From Syncephalis fuscata (Eukaryota > Zoopagomycota > Zoopagomycetes > Zoopagales > Piptocephalidaceae), in contig JAHLTZ010000019.1 of the NCBI GenBank assembly GCA_025786725.1, positions 124,001 through 188,000 of the forward strand: a DNA stretch of 64,000 nt. The letters run 5' to 3'. Numbering within the stretch: position 1 is the stretch's first letter; the number at the start of each line of letters is the position of its first letter. Of the stretch, positions 23,772 through 35,696 are shown one piece after another. Under the pieces are notes generated by a model. That model was not told where the DNA came from and ran no database searches. It worked only from the letters and a program-made list of their open reading frames with translations. Made by a program: the position numbers and the translations under genes.

Positions 23772-24828
23772 GTCCAAGTAAACTCGTATCAACGCGTAAT
23801 GGCTACTGCAGCTAAGCCACTACAGCTATTCTATTTCCGTTGTCACGGAAACAAGAAAGTGAACCGTTAAATGGCGGTTGCGACAGCCAATATTGGTTAT
23901 TAGACAAAACGATATATTAATTAAGCAAGCCGGCAGCAGCCGCTAGCCAGTTTCACGTTTATAGAGGGATATAGTGGATCACTTGGAGGAATAGGCGAAA
24001 GAGTGACAAGTGTTTAGCATGAAACGGAAAAAAGAATGAATAAGCGAACAAGTAAGCAAGCAAACAAGCAAGCAAGCAGTTGAGGATGATGCGTGAGAGT
24101 GGGAATGCAATTGAGTGAATGAACGAATCAACGAATTAAGTGAGTGTAGATGTCGCCGTCACAGAAATCGATCTATTAATTTCAATTATATTTGCGTCTT
24201 TCTTGTCGGCTACCAACGTACCCGAGGCTCATTTACTTGTTTTGTGCGATAGTTCTTGGCCTTAGCAGTTAATTGGTATGATGCTTCGTGACATAAAACA
24301 GTTGTGCATTTGTAGATAAATGTTGCGTATCTGCAAGTAAATAGGCTGCACAGCTTACCCTGCAGATGTAATAATGTAAATGCGATCATCTTGACAGAAA
24401 GTATTAATAGACTAAAATGCCCCTTACTAGTAGACATACTATGGTTCATCTATCTAATATTGTGTTCATTGTATTATTCAATTGTATTGCTTGCCATTAA
24501 ATTTATATTCTTTGTTTAATTACACTTAAATGGTTTAGCATTAATAATTCCTATCTACACAATTACTGACATTAATTGCCAGCTTATTAATTGATTGATG
24601 CGACGGATAATAAACTGGCAAATCTAAAACTGGAAGATTGATTAGATACGTCATCAACGCCGAACTATCTGAGACGTATGCAAAGACAAATGGTCACCCG
24701 TGCAGAGCCGAAACGGAACAAAAAGGAGCCGCAATGATTTGGGGCAAGCTATTCACGCCTTGTGTTTTTTCTACTTCGCTTTCTACTTGATAGCATTCTT
24801 TTGTCGATACTGACTTGTGCAATTTATC
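23772..24828. other. Divergent intergenic, carrier / 6PGDH
   Basis: 1.06 kb. It contains an irregular CAAG/TAAG tandem run at 24045-24080. The open frame 24210-24449 (-) resembles nothing and is probably incidental. Confidence 0.5.
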
Positions 24829-26535
24829 ATGTCGGACACTGCCGTTGCGGATATTGGACTTATCGGTTTGGCCGTAATGGTAAGAGGCATATAGCGACTC
24901 GATAGATTGTTACTAACCACTTATGACACTGCCAACAATGCGTTGACTACCGACTATTGCAGGGCCAAAACCTTGTGCTAAACATGAATGACCACGGCTT
25001 TGTTGTAAGTAAATGTAGTAGTAAAGGCAGCAACGAATACTAGATTGCATATACTGACGATATATGCGTGTATTTATTTTAGGTGTGCGCATATAACCGC
25101 ACCGTATCCAGGGTCGATCATTTCCTTGAAAACGAGGCCAAAGGTACCAACGTTGTTGGTGCTCACTCGATCGAGGAACTGTGTCGTAAATTAAAACGAC
25201 CACGCAAGATTATTATGCTAGTCAAGGCAGGCAATCCGGTCGATGAGTTTATCAATCAACTATTGCCGTATCTCGAGCAAGGTGACATCATTATAGATGG
25301 CGGTAATAGTCATTTCCCTGATTCAATTCGCCGCACAAAGGAGCTAGAGGCAAAAGGCTTGCTATTTGTTGGTTGCGGTGTATCGGGTGGCGAAGAAGGT
25401 GCCCGCTATGGTCCTAGCATGATGCCAGGTGGCTCTACCGCAGCCTGGCCACACCTTAAACCAATCTTCCAGGCCATTGCCGCTAAGGCTGACGGCGAGC
25501 CGTGCTGTGACTGGGTCGGCGAGACAGGGGCCGGCCACTACGTTAAAATGGTCCACAATGGCATTGAATACGGTGACATGCAGCTGATCTGTGAAGCTTA
25601 TCAGCTGCTACGTGATGCTGTTGGTCTATCCAACGACGAGATTGCCGACGTATTTGAGGAATGGAATGGCGGAGAATTAAACTCTTTCCTTATTGAAATT
25701 ACGCGCGACATTATGCGTTTCAAAGACGATGATGGCCAACCATTAGTCGAGAAGATCCGCGACACAGCCGGACAGAAGGGTACTGGCAAGTGGACGGCCA
25801 TTTCTTCGCTTGATCTCGGTGTACCGGTTACTCTAATTGGTGAAGCCGTCTTCTCACGCTGCTTGTCAGCTCTAAAAGACGAACGTGTGCAGGCCAGCAA
25901 AGTATTGGCCGGCCCACATAACGAAAGGATTCAAGGAGACAAAAAAGAATTTATTCATAGCATTGGCAAGGCGCTATATGCTTCAAAGATCATTTCATAC
26001 GCCCAAGGCTTTATGCTAATGCGTGAAGCCGCCCGCAATGAGAACTGGAACCTTAACTATGGCGGTATTGCCTTGATGTGGAAGGGCGGTTGTATTATTC
26101 GCAGGTAAATTGAATGTATTACTAATATTTGTAACAATTACTTACCTAAATAATTATTATCAAATATTTTATTACAATAATAATAATAATAGTGCTTTCT
26201 TGGGCGATATCAAGGCTGCTTACAAAAAGAATCCTAAACTAGAATCATTATTATTTGACGATTTCTTCCAATCGGCCATTGCCAATGCTCAACAGCACTG
26301 GCGCGTTGTTGTTTCGCAAGCTGCCTTGCTTGGTATTCCTACACCTGCCTTCTCCACTGCTCTTGCCTTCTACGACGGCTACCGTACAGCTCGCTTACCC
26401 GCCAACCTTCTTCAGGCACAGCGTGACTACTTTGGCGCCCATACCTACGAATTACTGTCGAAGCCAGGTGAATATATCCACACCAACTGGACTGGCCGCG
26501 GTGGTAATGTTTCCAGCACTTCATATAACGCTTAA
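24829..26535 (+). CDS. GND1: 6-phosphogluconate dehydrogenase, decarboxylating
   Basis: Pentose-phosphate pathway, cytosol: 6-phosphogluconate + NADP+ to ribulose-5-phosphate + CO2 + NADPH. Exons are 24829-24879, 24963-25004, 25083-26104 and 26193-26535, all in phase. The Rossmann start ADIGLIGLAVMGQNLVLNM spans exons 1-2, followed by AYNRTVSRVDHFL. The catalytic loop is VSGGEEGARYGPSMMPGG, and the Lys helix is GAGHYVKMVHNGIEYGDMQ. QKGTGKWTAISSLDLGVPV and LPANLLQAQRDYFGAHTYE are hallmark C-terminal motifs. It ends with HTNWTGRGGNVSSTSYNA. Length is normal (about 485 residues). Frame intact. Confidence 0.97.
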
Positions 26536-26791
26536 TTGCATACAATATCCAATTCGTTTTTCTAGTATTAGACTTTTTAATAAACAGTTTTTTGCTAGTC
26601 AATTATTGTTATTGTTGTTATTGCTATTATTATTTGTTAGTAATTGATAAGTAAATTGAATCAATTTAACTAACATTGAGACATTACAATATAATTAATA
26701 ATAATAAGCTATTTAATCTAAAACTAGAAAACTGACCAACAAGCAAACATTTGTTCTTTAACTTGTCTGTTCTTCTCCTTTCTCTATCATC

Positions 26792-27486
26792 ATGTCATCT
26801 ACATCGCCTTTCTGGCGGAATCTAAGAAAGCTGCTTTCGGTGGTAAGTATACGTTGAATTATGCGATCCTGCACACAGCTTAATCTATGCGTAACAGAAT
26901 CCTACATTCACCGAGTCTATGCCGCCAAAAGATTACCGTATGCCATCACCGGGGTAAGCTTTATAGATCGCGTTTGTTAACGCCAACAATAAGTAATAGC
27001 ATACTGATCACTGCTATTTTACTATTGTAATAACGAATCAACATAGATCGCAACCAGAAACACATCGTGAACCAGTCACTAGCGTGTCAAATATCAGTAA
27101 AAACTATTACTTTCAACGTGATACGCGCCGTGCCTATCCACGTTTGTTGACGGTGTCGCAAGCAGAACTTGCTAAGCGTTTAGTAGCGCCCAGTGCAAGC
27201 CAGTAAGTTTACAACTGACCAATATGAGCTAGAATACTTACGACGTTTATCTAATGAATATCAATTTAGACTGGAAGCATCTGAGACAAAATCCGAGACG
27301 GAACCGACAGCCGTGGCCGAAATACCCGCTGTTCCTCTAACTGAGGCACTTGCCCAGGTTAAGCAGCCACTCTACTCGATTAATAATCTTCCACCAGTCC
27401 CGGGTCAGGCTTACAAGTGGACCATGGCCACGCACGTCACACCTGCTCCCGAGAATGTTTACTGGCCCGTCTACTATGTGCAGTAG
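26792..27486 (+). CDS. Probable mitochondrial complex I accessory subunit (fungal 21-kDa type)
   Basis: Four in-phase exons (26792-26842, 26898-26953, 27047-27202, 27270-27486) give about 159 residues. The N-terminus is MSSTSPFWRNLRKLLSVNPT. The core YYFQRDTRRAYPRLLTVSQA resembles, from memory, the fungal NADH:ubiquinone oxidoreductase 21-kDa-type subunits. The C-terminus (NNLPPVPGQAYKWTMA ... ENVYWPVYYVQ) also fits that group. A Glu/Thr/Ala-rich linker joins the two parts. No clear mitochondrial presequence. The stop is 90 bp from the convergent transporter stop. A profile search would settle the family; I am only moderately sure. Confidence 0.7.
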
Positions 27487-27575
27487 TTTAATACACCAGT
27501 CAAATAACTAAATACACTGAATGCTTTATTGAAATGTGATGACCCTATGCCATAACAACTATTAAGCAGTGCGAA

Positions 27576-29384
27576 TTAATTGTATATAGCACGCTTTAAC
27601 GTAAATGACACGCAAATGCACAATACACAAATGCCATAAACGGCCAGACCACCAGCCATCCATCGAAGTAATCTCTCTTTTCTTGATAGTGTAACAGTAG
27701 TGGCAGAATCATCCTGTAAACCGGTAATTCGCCAGTAAAATAAGCCTGGCAAAATGAATGAAATAGTCGTGGATCCAGTCGCTCCAACCAATGATAATAC
27801 CAAATCTAGTTTGTTTACAGTGATAGCTAATATGTAACTAGCAATGAGAATAGCAATGGTAAGTAGACGGAACCGATGTTCAGATGAAGTGCCTGGTCTA
27901 GGTCCTGGCAATGATGCTTGTTGTTGTGCAATTATTTCCTTCTTCTCGTCTTCGTCTTCCTCCTCCTCTTCATGTTCGCTATCCGATGTGTCTATGTCAT
28001 TGTTACTATCGATAGCTAGGTAGCTAGCAGGCTCATCTGACGGTAATAGAACTGGCAGTATATCCTCATGTTCATTCTCGGTTGAATTATGAGCAATGCT
28101 ATATGGTATTACTTTATCCAACGATGCCCGACATGGATGGCATTGTAATGGGTATGAGAATATCTGTAGAATAACCAGAGCTGCCTGGCCACCGGTTACA
28201 AGAATGCTTGGCTTGTACATAAGAATAATATTGGGCAATACACGATTACCAAAGCTAAGATATCCCGATAGACCAATAAATTCATAGATGAATAAACCAG
28301 CCATCATTGAATATCGAATAACTTGATTAACATAGCGTTGTGAATTATCAACGAGTTCGTTATAGACCGTGAATATCTAGATGCAATAATGTTAGGATTA
28401 GCTATTAATATATATTGGCCCATCTTACGTTTTGATGGCAAGTAAAAGCAAACACAAAGATGGGCAATTTAGTAAAGAAATCAGTTGAAAATTTAAACCA
28501 TGGCAAACTGTGTGGATTAGGACGTGGTGGCAAATCAGTATTAGGTGGGATGGATTCCGGCGACCAGTATGAGCCCACGACCAATAGGAATAGATAGACT
28601 ACGGCCATAAGTGCTGCCAAACTGGTGTGTCGTAGTGAATCAAGGCGCTTAAGGAAAGAGAGTGGCGCTACCACCAACACCATAGCCAGTGTAATCCATA
28701 ATCTACGATCATTTAACCAAGCAAAAGAACCACCGCCCAACAGCGGATCCATTACTTGAGGCATTAAATCGCCAATAATAATCAAGTAAGAGACGCCAAC
28801 CCCAAAACACTTGATAGCAATGGCCAGGTCAATGACAGTAGCCGCACCAGGATAAGTTCGTTGGGCCACACGATAAAATGAAGCATCTCGACTGTGAAGT
28901 GTAGCGGCACAGCGTGATAATAAATAAAGACCGAATCCTGAACAACATGCACTAAAAACAATGAGAAAAGCGCCGAAAACCAGTCCAGTAGCTGCAATGG
29001 CCGATGGCTACAAATAAATTCATTTAAATCAATTTATATGTATTTAATAATGCCAATGCCATTATTGTAATAATTAACAGTGTATTGTTGTTATGGTTAT
29101 TATAATTATTATTGCTATCAACAATAGGTAATTACCATAGCAAGCATGCCTGCCCCTAAGATAGTATTGGACAAATTGATAGTGGACGATTTAACAGTGG
29201 CACTTGGCATTGCATCCCGGTAATTGGACGCATTATTTGGCTCTGGATAAGTGTCGTCGTCATCTTCAATATCTATGCCACGCTGATGGTGCAATGGAAC
29301 GGCTGTTAGAACGATATCATTAGAATGAATATCGCTCGAAATACTATCGCTTTTATCGTTACCCTCTGTATCTTGATAGGTCAT
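27576..29384 (-). CDS. Vacuolar amino acid transporter, AVT5/6 (SLC38-like, AAAP) family
   Basis: Predicted exporter of amino acids from the vacuole. An acidic N-terminal tail begins at ATG 29384. TM1 is STINLSNTILGAGMLAM, and after an intron PSAIAATGLVFGAFLIVFSA continues. Other features are IDLAIAIKCFGVGVSYLIII, FKFSTDFFTKLPIFVFAFTC HQN (intron follows), IFTVYNELVD and EFIGLSGYLSFGN, all typical of the family. A large cytosolic loop rich in Asp/Glu (SEHEEEEEDEDEKKE) lies before the last TMs, as in Avt6-type proteins. About 11 TMs. The C-terminus is SFTLKRAIYN, with TAA at 27576-27578. The frame is intact across the introns I checked. Confidence 0.85.
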
Positions 29385-29649
29385 ACTAATATTTACTGAT
29401 AAATAATAGCCTACTAGCTATTCAAATAGAGGGAATATAGGATTCAACGTAGAATGAAGTGTGTTAATTGGTGTGATGACAAAGGTCAAAGAAAATGGTT
29501 AACTTTATAAAAGTGGAAACAGAATCTGTTTATTACAATATTTTTTAAAGAAAACCTGCCAATTTAATATAATTTTAATTGAATAACACTAATAATTGCA
29601 TTAATAGCAATACCAATAATAGAACAGTGGCAATAATAATAACAACCAA

Positions 29650-30373
29650 TCATGCAACGGTTATTTCTACTAACCACTGTGTCCATGCTTCATCTGACAT
29701 ATTGATACGCTGTAGTTCATTTAGTGCAATAGCTAATTTAACTGCTAATAAATGTTTACACTGTATATACATCTAGATTAATAAAATAGCCATTGCTCTA
29801 TTGATAGATAGTTACCATGGATCCTTGATTAGCTATAATTACTAAAGACATAGCTTAATATAACTGCTTTATCTATAATAAAGTAATATACGCACCACTA
29901 TGCATAAATGAAGCACAACTACAATAGGATTCATCGGCCAAGCATAGATATCGATTGCGTGTATTGCCTGCTACCTAATGGTATAATTAATATAATAGAT
30001 TTGTATTAAGAACAGTATACTCGGAATAACACACTTGGAACAAACCTCATAAGCACAGCGACCAGCTGAACATTGTCTCTCCATAACTAACATTATTTAT
30101 TATCATTAAACAGCATTATTAAATATTAGTGAATATCAGTATTTCTAAATAGTTTAGAACCTACTTTGTCGGCGATCTACAAGATCCAAGGCTGCAATCG
30201 AGACACGGTCAAATATTGAATGCAGCAATAGCAAAGTATCCTCCGTGACTATAATTGTCGTTTCAGTCTTTATTTACTGCTCACTATTACTTACGCGACT
30301 GTTCTGTTGCAATACGCCTGAGCAGATAGTCACTAAGAGTGTCTATGTTTATAGAGTCGAACAAAGAAGACAT
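29650..30373 (-). CDS. SWS1: SWIM zinc-finger protein, SWS1/Shu2/ZSWIM7 homologue
   Basis: Shu-complex subunit that promotes Rad51 filament assembly and error-free damage tolerance. None of its exons is long. Six exons join in perfect phase: 30295-30373, 30165-30248, 30046-30086, 29896-29974, 29816-29841 and 29650-29772, giving 143 residues (human ZSWIM7 is about 140). Key strings are SLFDSINIDTLSDYLLRRIA, RVSIAALDLVDRRQ, RNRYLCLADESYCSCASFMH and CKHLLAVKLAIALNELQRI. These give the CxC...CxH SWIM zinc ligands and the conserved ALDLVDR motif. Starts 211 bp from the divergent Rad5-like gene. Phase agreement over five introns makes the model firm. Confidence 0.85.
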
Positions 30374-30584
30374 CTTAATAATTATAAAAGTTACAAAATG
30401 AATTAGTCATCTTTTAAAAGGCCGTATTTCTCTTTTAACTATTGCCGCACTATCAATACTTGTTACTCTTGGCACGAGACGTGCGTATAAATCACACCTC
30501 TCTTACCAATAGTAAAGGGTAGTTTTGACGAGTATAGACTTGTAGGCACTGTTTTGTCATTCTTGTAGTATTTATTGTAAATCA
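30374..30584. promoter_or_regulatory. Shared divergent promoter, SWS1 / Rad5-like
   Basis: 211 bp between two divergent start codons. It must hold both promoters. No motif is assigned. Confidence 0.5.
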
Positions 30585-33500
30585 ATGTCAGAAAAGAGTA
30601 AAATGATACCGATACCGGCCATCACGGCCACTCCACTTGATACATTAGCTAGTAGTTCCAGCTCTAATAGTAATAGCAATGGCGATTTAGAAGAAAAGCC
30701 AGCGTCTGAAGGCGTAGCACAAGAACACAGTGACCATCGTGATACTATGTCGAATCTTGGTGATAGTAATACTAACGATAATAGGATAAATACCAGTGTG
30801 GATGTAGCCATTGATAATCCTACATCCAATAACCATCCAATAGTTATTGATCTTTGCGAAGATGATACAGAAGATAGTAAAAAAGATAATAATACTAATG
30901 GTATTATTAATGAACCTACAAGCTATACTATAGACGCAATACGAGGCAATAACAGTGAAGGTATTGACTGGAGGCGTGGTCTATCCAAGTTTCGACTAGG
31001 TTCTGCACATCAATATCATTGCCACTCACTACAACCACACCTAATGGGCATGCCACATTCTATAGTAGATCAGGCCATCATAGAGATATGACTTAATGCC
31101 TAATACACAAGAGTAATAAGACCATCGCTAAAACGACCACGACAACAACTTTGGTGTTGGATTATAATCCAGAAAGCGGTGAGCCAATTCAAACTACAGA
31201 AGATTATTTTCGACTATGGAAAACGTTACGCGGACCTAATAAATCGTTAATGGCACCCAATGATATAAATAATCCAATAGATCTAGAACATAATGTACAC
31301 GCTCAGACAACATTGGCTGCTGAAGCCCGTCAAAGATTATTGGAGGGACAACAACAACAACAACAACAGCCATCACCGACTACACCAACTACCAGTCATG
31401 GCACATCGTTTATTACTACATTAGACAATAGAATGAATATTCAATTTCGACCTACAAGCTTTGCATCAACACATCCAACAATGAACTCGACATCAAAACG
31501 TATAATGCCAACGAATGTGCCTTTAGTTCAACATTGGAGATCAAATGACCCAAATAATCCGACTTCTGTAGTTATTGATTTAACAGATACTGACGACTTG
31601 TTGCCTTCTCCCTCTCCCTCCTCCTCTTCTACCTCTTCTGTAACTGCGGCTAGTTCAGATGGGCTAGCCTTTAAAAGTACAACTAATCGATCGGGAATGG
31701 ATGCAGAACGATGCTATGGCATGTTAATGAGCACAATTCAGCCATATACTAGGCAGGTTGGTGTGATACAGCCACGTTTTGATCAAGTGGTGTCAATTTG
31801 TTTAAATAATCCTTATCCCGCGAACGACCTGAGACCGTTGAAGTTACTATGAAAACGTTTAATTCAACAACGCAATGTGAAGAAGAAACACGTATTGGTA
31901 AGGTTAATCTACCAGAAGGTCGATTTTTGGCCAATGTTCTTTATGGCAACTATGCTCGATTTGAAGCGATTATTCCAGCTACTTCATGGATTCAGCCAGA
32001 TTGTATTACATTGCTGGTAGTGGTCTATGCCCATACAACAGCTCTACCATTTCTAACTGTATACCTACGTGATACTCGTCTTAATTTGATAAAGCCCAAT
32101 ACGTGGGATTCCAACATAGTTTATGATGGATCTTGTGCAAGAATTAATGGTCGACCTGCACTACCCGCAAGTATGCCACGATCTATTCAGCCAAGATCGT
32201 CATTGGGCTATGGGACTGCGCCGTCGCAGGAAGGAGCGTCGCCGGCAATAATGCAACAATTAGCCTATGGTTATCCTAGTAGCAATTATAGAGAAACGTC
32301 TAATACACCATCTTCATGGGATATTAGAACGACATCACAGTCTGTTCAAGGAGAATTGGACGAGTTTCTAACTGATCTATCTGGATATGAAGATCTACCA
32401 GAGACAGAGCCAGGTGGGATAGATGATACTGTTTATATTGATTAATATTAACTATCGTTGTTAATAGACACACGGTTAATTGCAACTTTATATCGACATC
32501 AGCGACAAGCATTGACATTTATGTTGTTACGCGAGAAAGACGAGCGATTAACGATCAATGGTCAACGAGAACCGGCTGGACTCTGGCGTCCAAGGACAAG
32601 ACCTGGCTATCGTACATGTTATGTCAGTGCAGTGACAAGTTTGCCATTACATACGCAACCGCCACCAGTATTTGGTGGATTATTAGCTGATGATGTAAGT
32701 TATTAACATATCCATTGGTATTATTATTAATAATACTTTATTTAGATGGGATTGGGCAAAACAATTACGGCCATTTCCTTAATCCTTTCCACATTGGACG
32801 AGTCTCGTGATGAACGTCGCAAGACAGATCCATTAGCGGGCGGCACACTTATTATTTGTCCTTTATCGGTCATCTCAAATTGGGATGAGCAGATTGTTAC
32901 ACATGTAGTGCCTAAGACGCTATCTGTCTATGTACATCATGGTATTAGTCGAGTAGAAGATGTGGCATCATTGGCAGGATTTGTAAGTTATACATTATAT
33001 TATTGATTGGAGTAAACGTTAATAGATATAATAGGATGTAGTAATAACTACATTTAATTTAGTTTCATTACATTATTCCAAGGTATGAATACTATGGATG
33101 TATATATAATCGATAATTATGTTATTTACTACAAAACACTAGGCTGTTAAAATGGCAAAGCAAGCCAATAATAATAGTAATGGTAATAATAGTAGTAATA
33201 ATAGTAGTAATGGACAAGCAATAGAAATTGTACCAACTGGACTACAACAAATTAAATGGTTCCGTGTTATATTGGTAGGTATCAGTGTATATTGATAATA
33301 TCGATTATTTACTAAAACAATCTAGGATGAAGCTCATATTATTAAAGAGCCTAAAACAATGTTATGCCGATCTGTTTGCAACTTTCAAGCAGAACGACGT
33401 TGGTGTCTAACGTAATAATAATAATAATTACAATTTTCATTTTGTCTATAGCTCACTAATGTTGATCATTTATTTAGGGGTACACCTATACAGAATAGAT

Positions 33501-35276
33501 TAACGGATCTTTATAGTTTAATCAAGTATTTGCGTGTTACTCCATTTGACGATTTTGGCCATTGGCGACAACTATTTATAACACCTATTCAGCGTGGACA
33601 TCCAGAAGCTATGCGTCGATTACAAGTAAGTATGATGTTAACGAGCAGTATAATCCAGTTTATTAATACTGCAACCTTGGTAGATATTACTGAAATATCT
33701 TACTTTAAGACGTACCAAGACTACAAAGGTGAATGGCCGGCCATTATTAGATTTGCCGGAGAAAGAAGATCGACGAATATGGCTTGAATGGTCGGCCTCG
33801 GAACAAGCTCTTTATGAGAAATGGGCTGCTTTGGCCAAAGAAAGCGTTGCAGAACAAGTAAGTTGAAGTGAATTAGTAGTTAAGATGAAGCAGATTGTTA
33901 ATTGGCTATTCAGAAAATGAATATATCTCATATATTGGAATTATTACTTCGGTTAAGACAAGTGTGTGTGCATCCAGCATTATGTAAAGATATCCAAGTG
34001 ACCACCGATGAAAATGATTCATCAACAGGTAAATAAAAAGAAAATATTGCAAGTAACTAATAAAGCATAACATTATAAATTTAGATAATGCACAAGCAGA
34101 GACGGATGAAGTACGTGCTGCTCGAATATTGGAATTACTACGCTCGATTGGTGATGATTTTGTGTGCGTTGCATGCAAACAGTTACAGATTTACCGGGTG
34201 TTTCTAAATGCCAGCACTTGTATGTAAATTGTCCTTTTAATTGTTTATTACTAATAGTATACATATCACATAGATTCTGTCGTACTTGTATTGAAGATTT
34301 GTCTAAAACAACCACGAATACACCTATAGCCTGTCCTAGCTGCCAATCTATGTTTGTAATCACCGAACTAGTTACTGCAGTTGATATGGATATTATCAAT
34401 GGACAAGTAAGTGTCAGTTGAATGATAACGAATATAGATTGGCCAATATAATTAATGCATTAAATAGAAAACAACGGATGTTGCATCTACAACAAATGTA
34501 GATAGTACAAAATTGAATGTATTATTGGCAAATCTATGTGAAGCACGTGTAAAATCTGATAATAGTATTAAAAGTGTTGTATTCTCTCAGTGGACAAAAG
34601 CACTTGATTTAATTGCGGTAAATAGTATGGAATTGTTAATTAACACTATCTAACAATTGTTAATAGGTCAAATTACTGCTATCAATTTAAATTTGTTCGT
34701 CTTGATGGTACGATGAGACGTGAAGAACGTACAAAAGCACTTCAACAGTTTAGCCAAAATCCAGAAGTTACCATTGTACTTATATCATTACGTGCTGGTG
34801 GTGTTGGGTTAGTAACAGTTATATATATTCATACTATTTGTACTATTTGAGATAACCATTGCATATAGATTAAATCTTACTATGGCACAGCATGTCTATT
34901 TAATGGAACCTTATTGGTAAGACTTTATTTATTTTATCTAAATTACTGCTAAATGCTAATATCCATGTTATATATTTATATTTATGTATACTATACAGGA
35001 ATCCAGCGGTAGAACAACAAGCCATTGACCGTATCCATCGACTAGGACAAACAAAACCAGTAGTTGTTACACGTTTATTAATCAAGGTAATAGACAATAT
35101 TTTACATAGACTATATCGATAATAATCTTTATAATTTTCAGAACTCGGTCGAGGACCGAATTATTAAATTGCAAGAATATAAACAAAATATAGCACAGAT
35201 TTCTCTGTCACATACTTTGTCGAGAGAAGAGCTTAAAGAACAAAAACGAGAAGAGTTGCGTCGATTGTTCCAGTAA
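30585..35276 (+). CDS. Rad5/HLTF-like SNF2 ATPase with embedded RING finger
   Basis: DNA translocase/ubiquitin ligase of post-replication repair. The disordered N-terminus carries two SUMO-interaction-like motifs, IVIDLCEDD (about 30840) and VVIDLTDTD (about 31570). A HIRAN-like stretch follows ([17 protein letters not shown] ... [10 protein letters not shown]). The SNF2 core shows [33 protein letters not shown] (exon junction after D), [55 protein letters not shown] and [16 protein letters not shown]3HC4 RING lies at about 34150-34350 (SKCQHL...FCRTCIEDL...CPSC). The C-terminal helicase lobe has [52 protein letters not shown] and [11 protein letters not shown]. Frame breaks: about 31083-31150, 31805, 34165 (inside the RING) and 34690. 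Uls1/Rrp-type assignment is the main alternative, given the SUMO motifs. Confidence 0.87.
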
Positions 35277-35696
35277 ATCTTAAAACTGTGTATGTGATCT
35301 GTAAACTATACGATTTTTACAAGTTTTTATTTTTCCACTCTAATTATCTATAATCACCAGTATTATTAAGTGTAATAAAGAGTATTATTGGAGAATGAAT
35401 TAATTACAATTAATACACACACACACACATTGATTGCGTGGACGAGTGTGTGTGTGTGTGTGTGTGTGTGTGAGTGTGTGTGTAAAGTGAGGAACTTTTT
35501 CTTCAGCTATTATTTTTACCTTCTTCGCCTACTACTGTTTTTCCGGCATTCCACTACCTGTGTTGTTGCTGTTGCTGTCGTTGCTGTAGTAGTAGTGTAG
35601 TGGTAGTGGTATATTCATAGTTGGATCTCGTCTAGTCTAATTGCTGTCGGGATTTTATATTGCATCTTATTCTTCTATTGCTAGATCGTTAACACC
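35277..35696. other. Intergenic/5' leader upstream of eIF3c
   Basis: 420 bp between tandem genes. A long CA/TG microsatellite pair (listed separately) lies here, followed by T-rich and (GTT/GCT)n-like sequence near 35560-35610. No gene is seen. Confidence 0.6.
35414..35483. repeat. Inverted dinucleotide microsatellites (AC)n ... (GT)n
   Basis: (AC)7 at 35414-35428 is followed after 17 nt by a roughly 37-nt GT tract (35446-35483, one GA interruption). The two arms are complementary and could fold into a hairpin in the eIF3c leader. Confidence 0.85.

Noticed and set aside
24210-24449. Minus-strand open frame in the 6PGDH upstream region
   Set aside because: No family, no neighbouring exons, AT-rich context.
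25362-25900. Minus-strand frames opposite 6PGDH
   Set aside because: Shadows of a highly conserved plus-strand enzyme.
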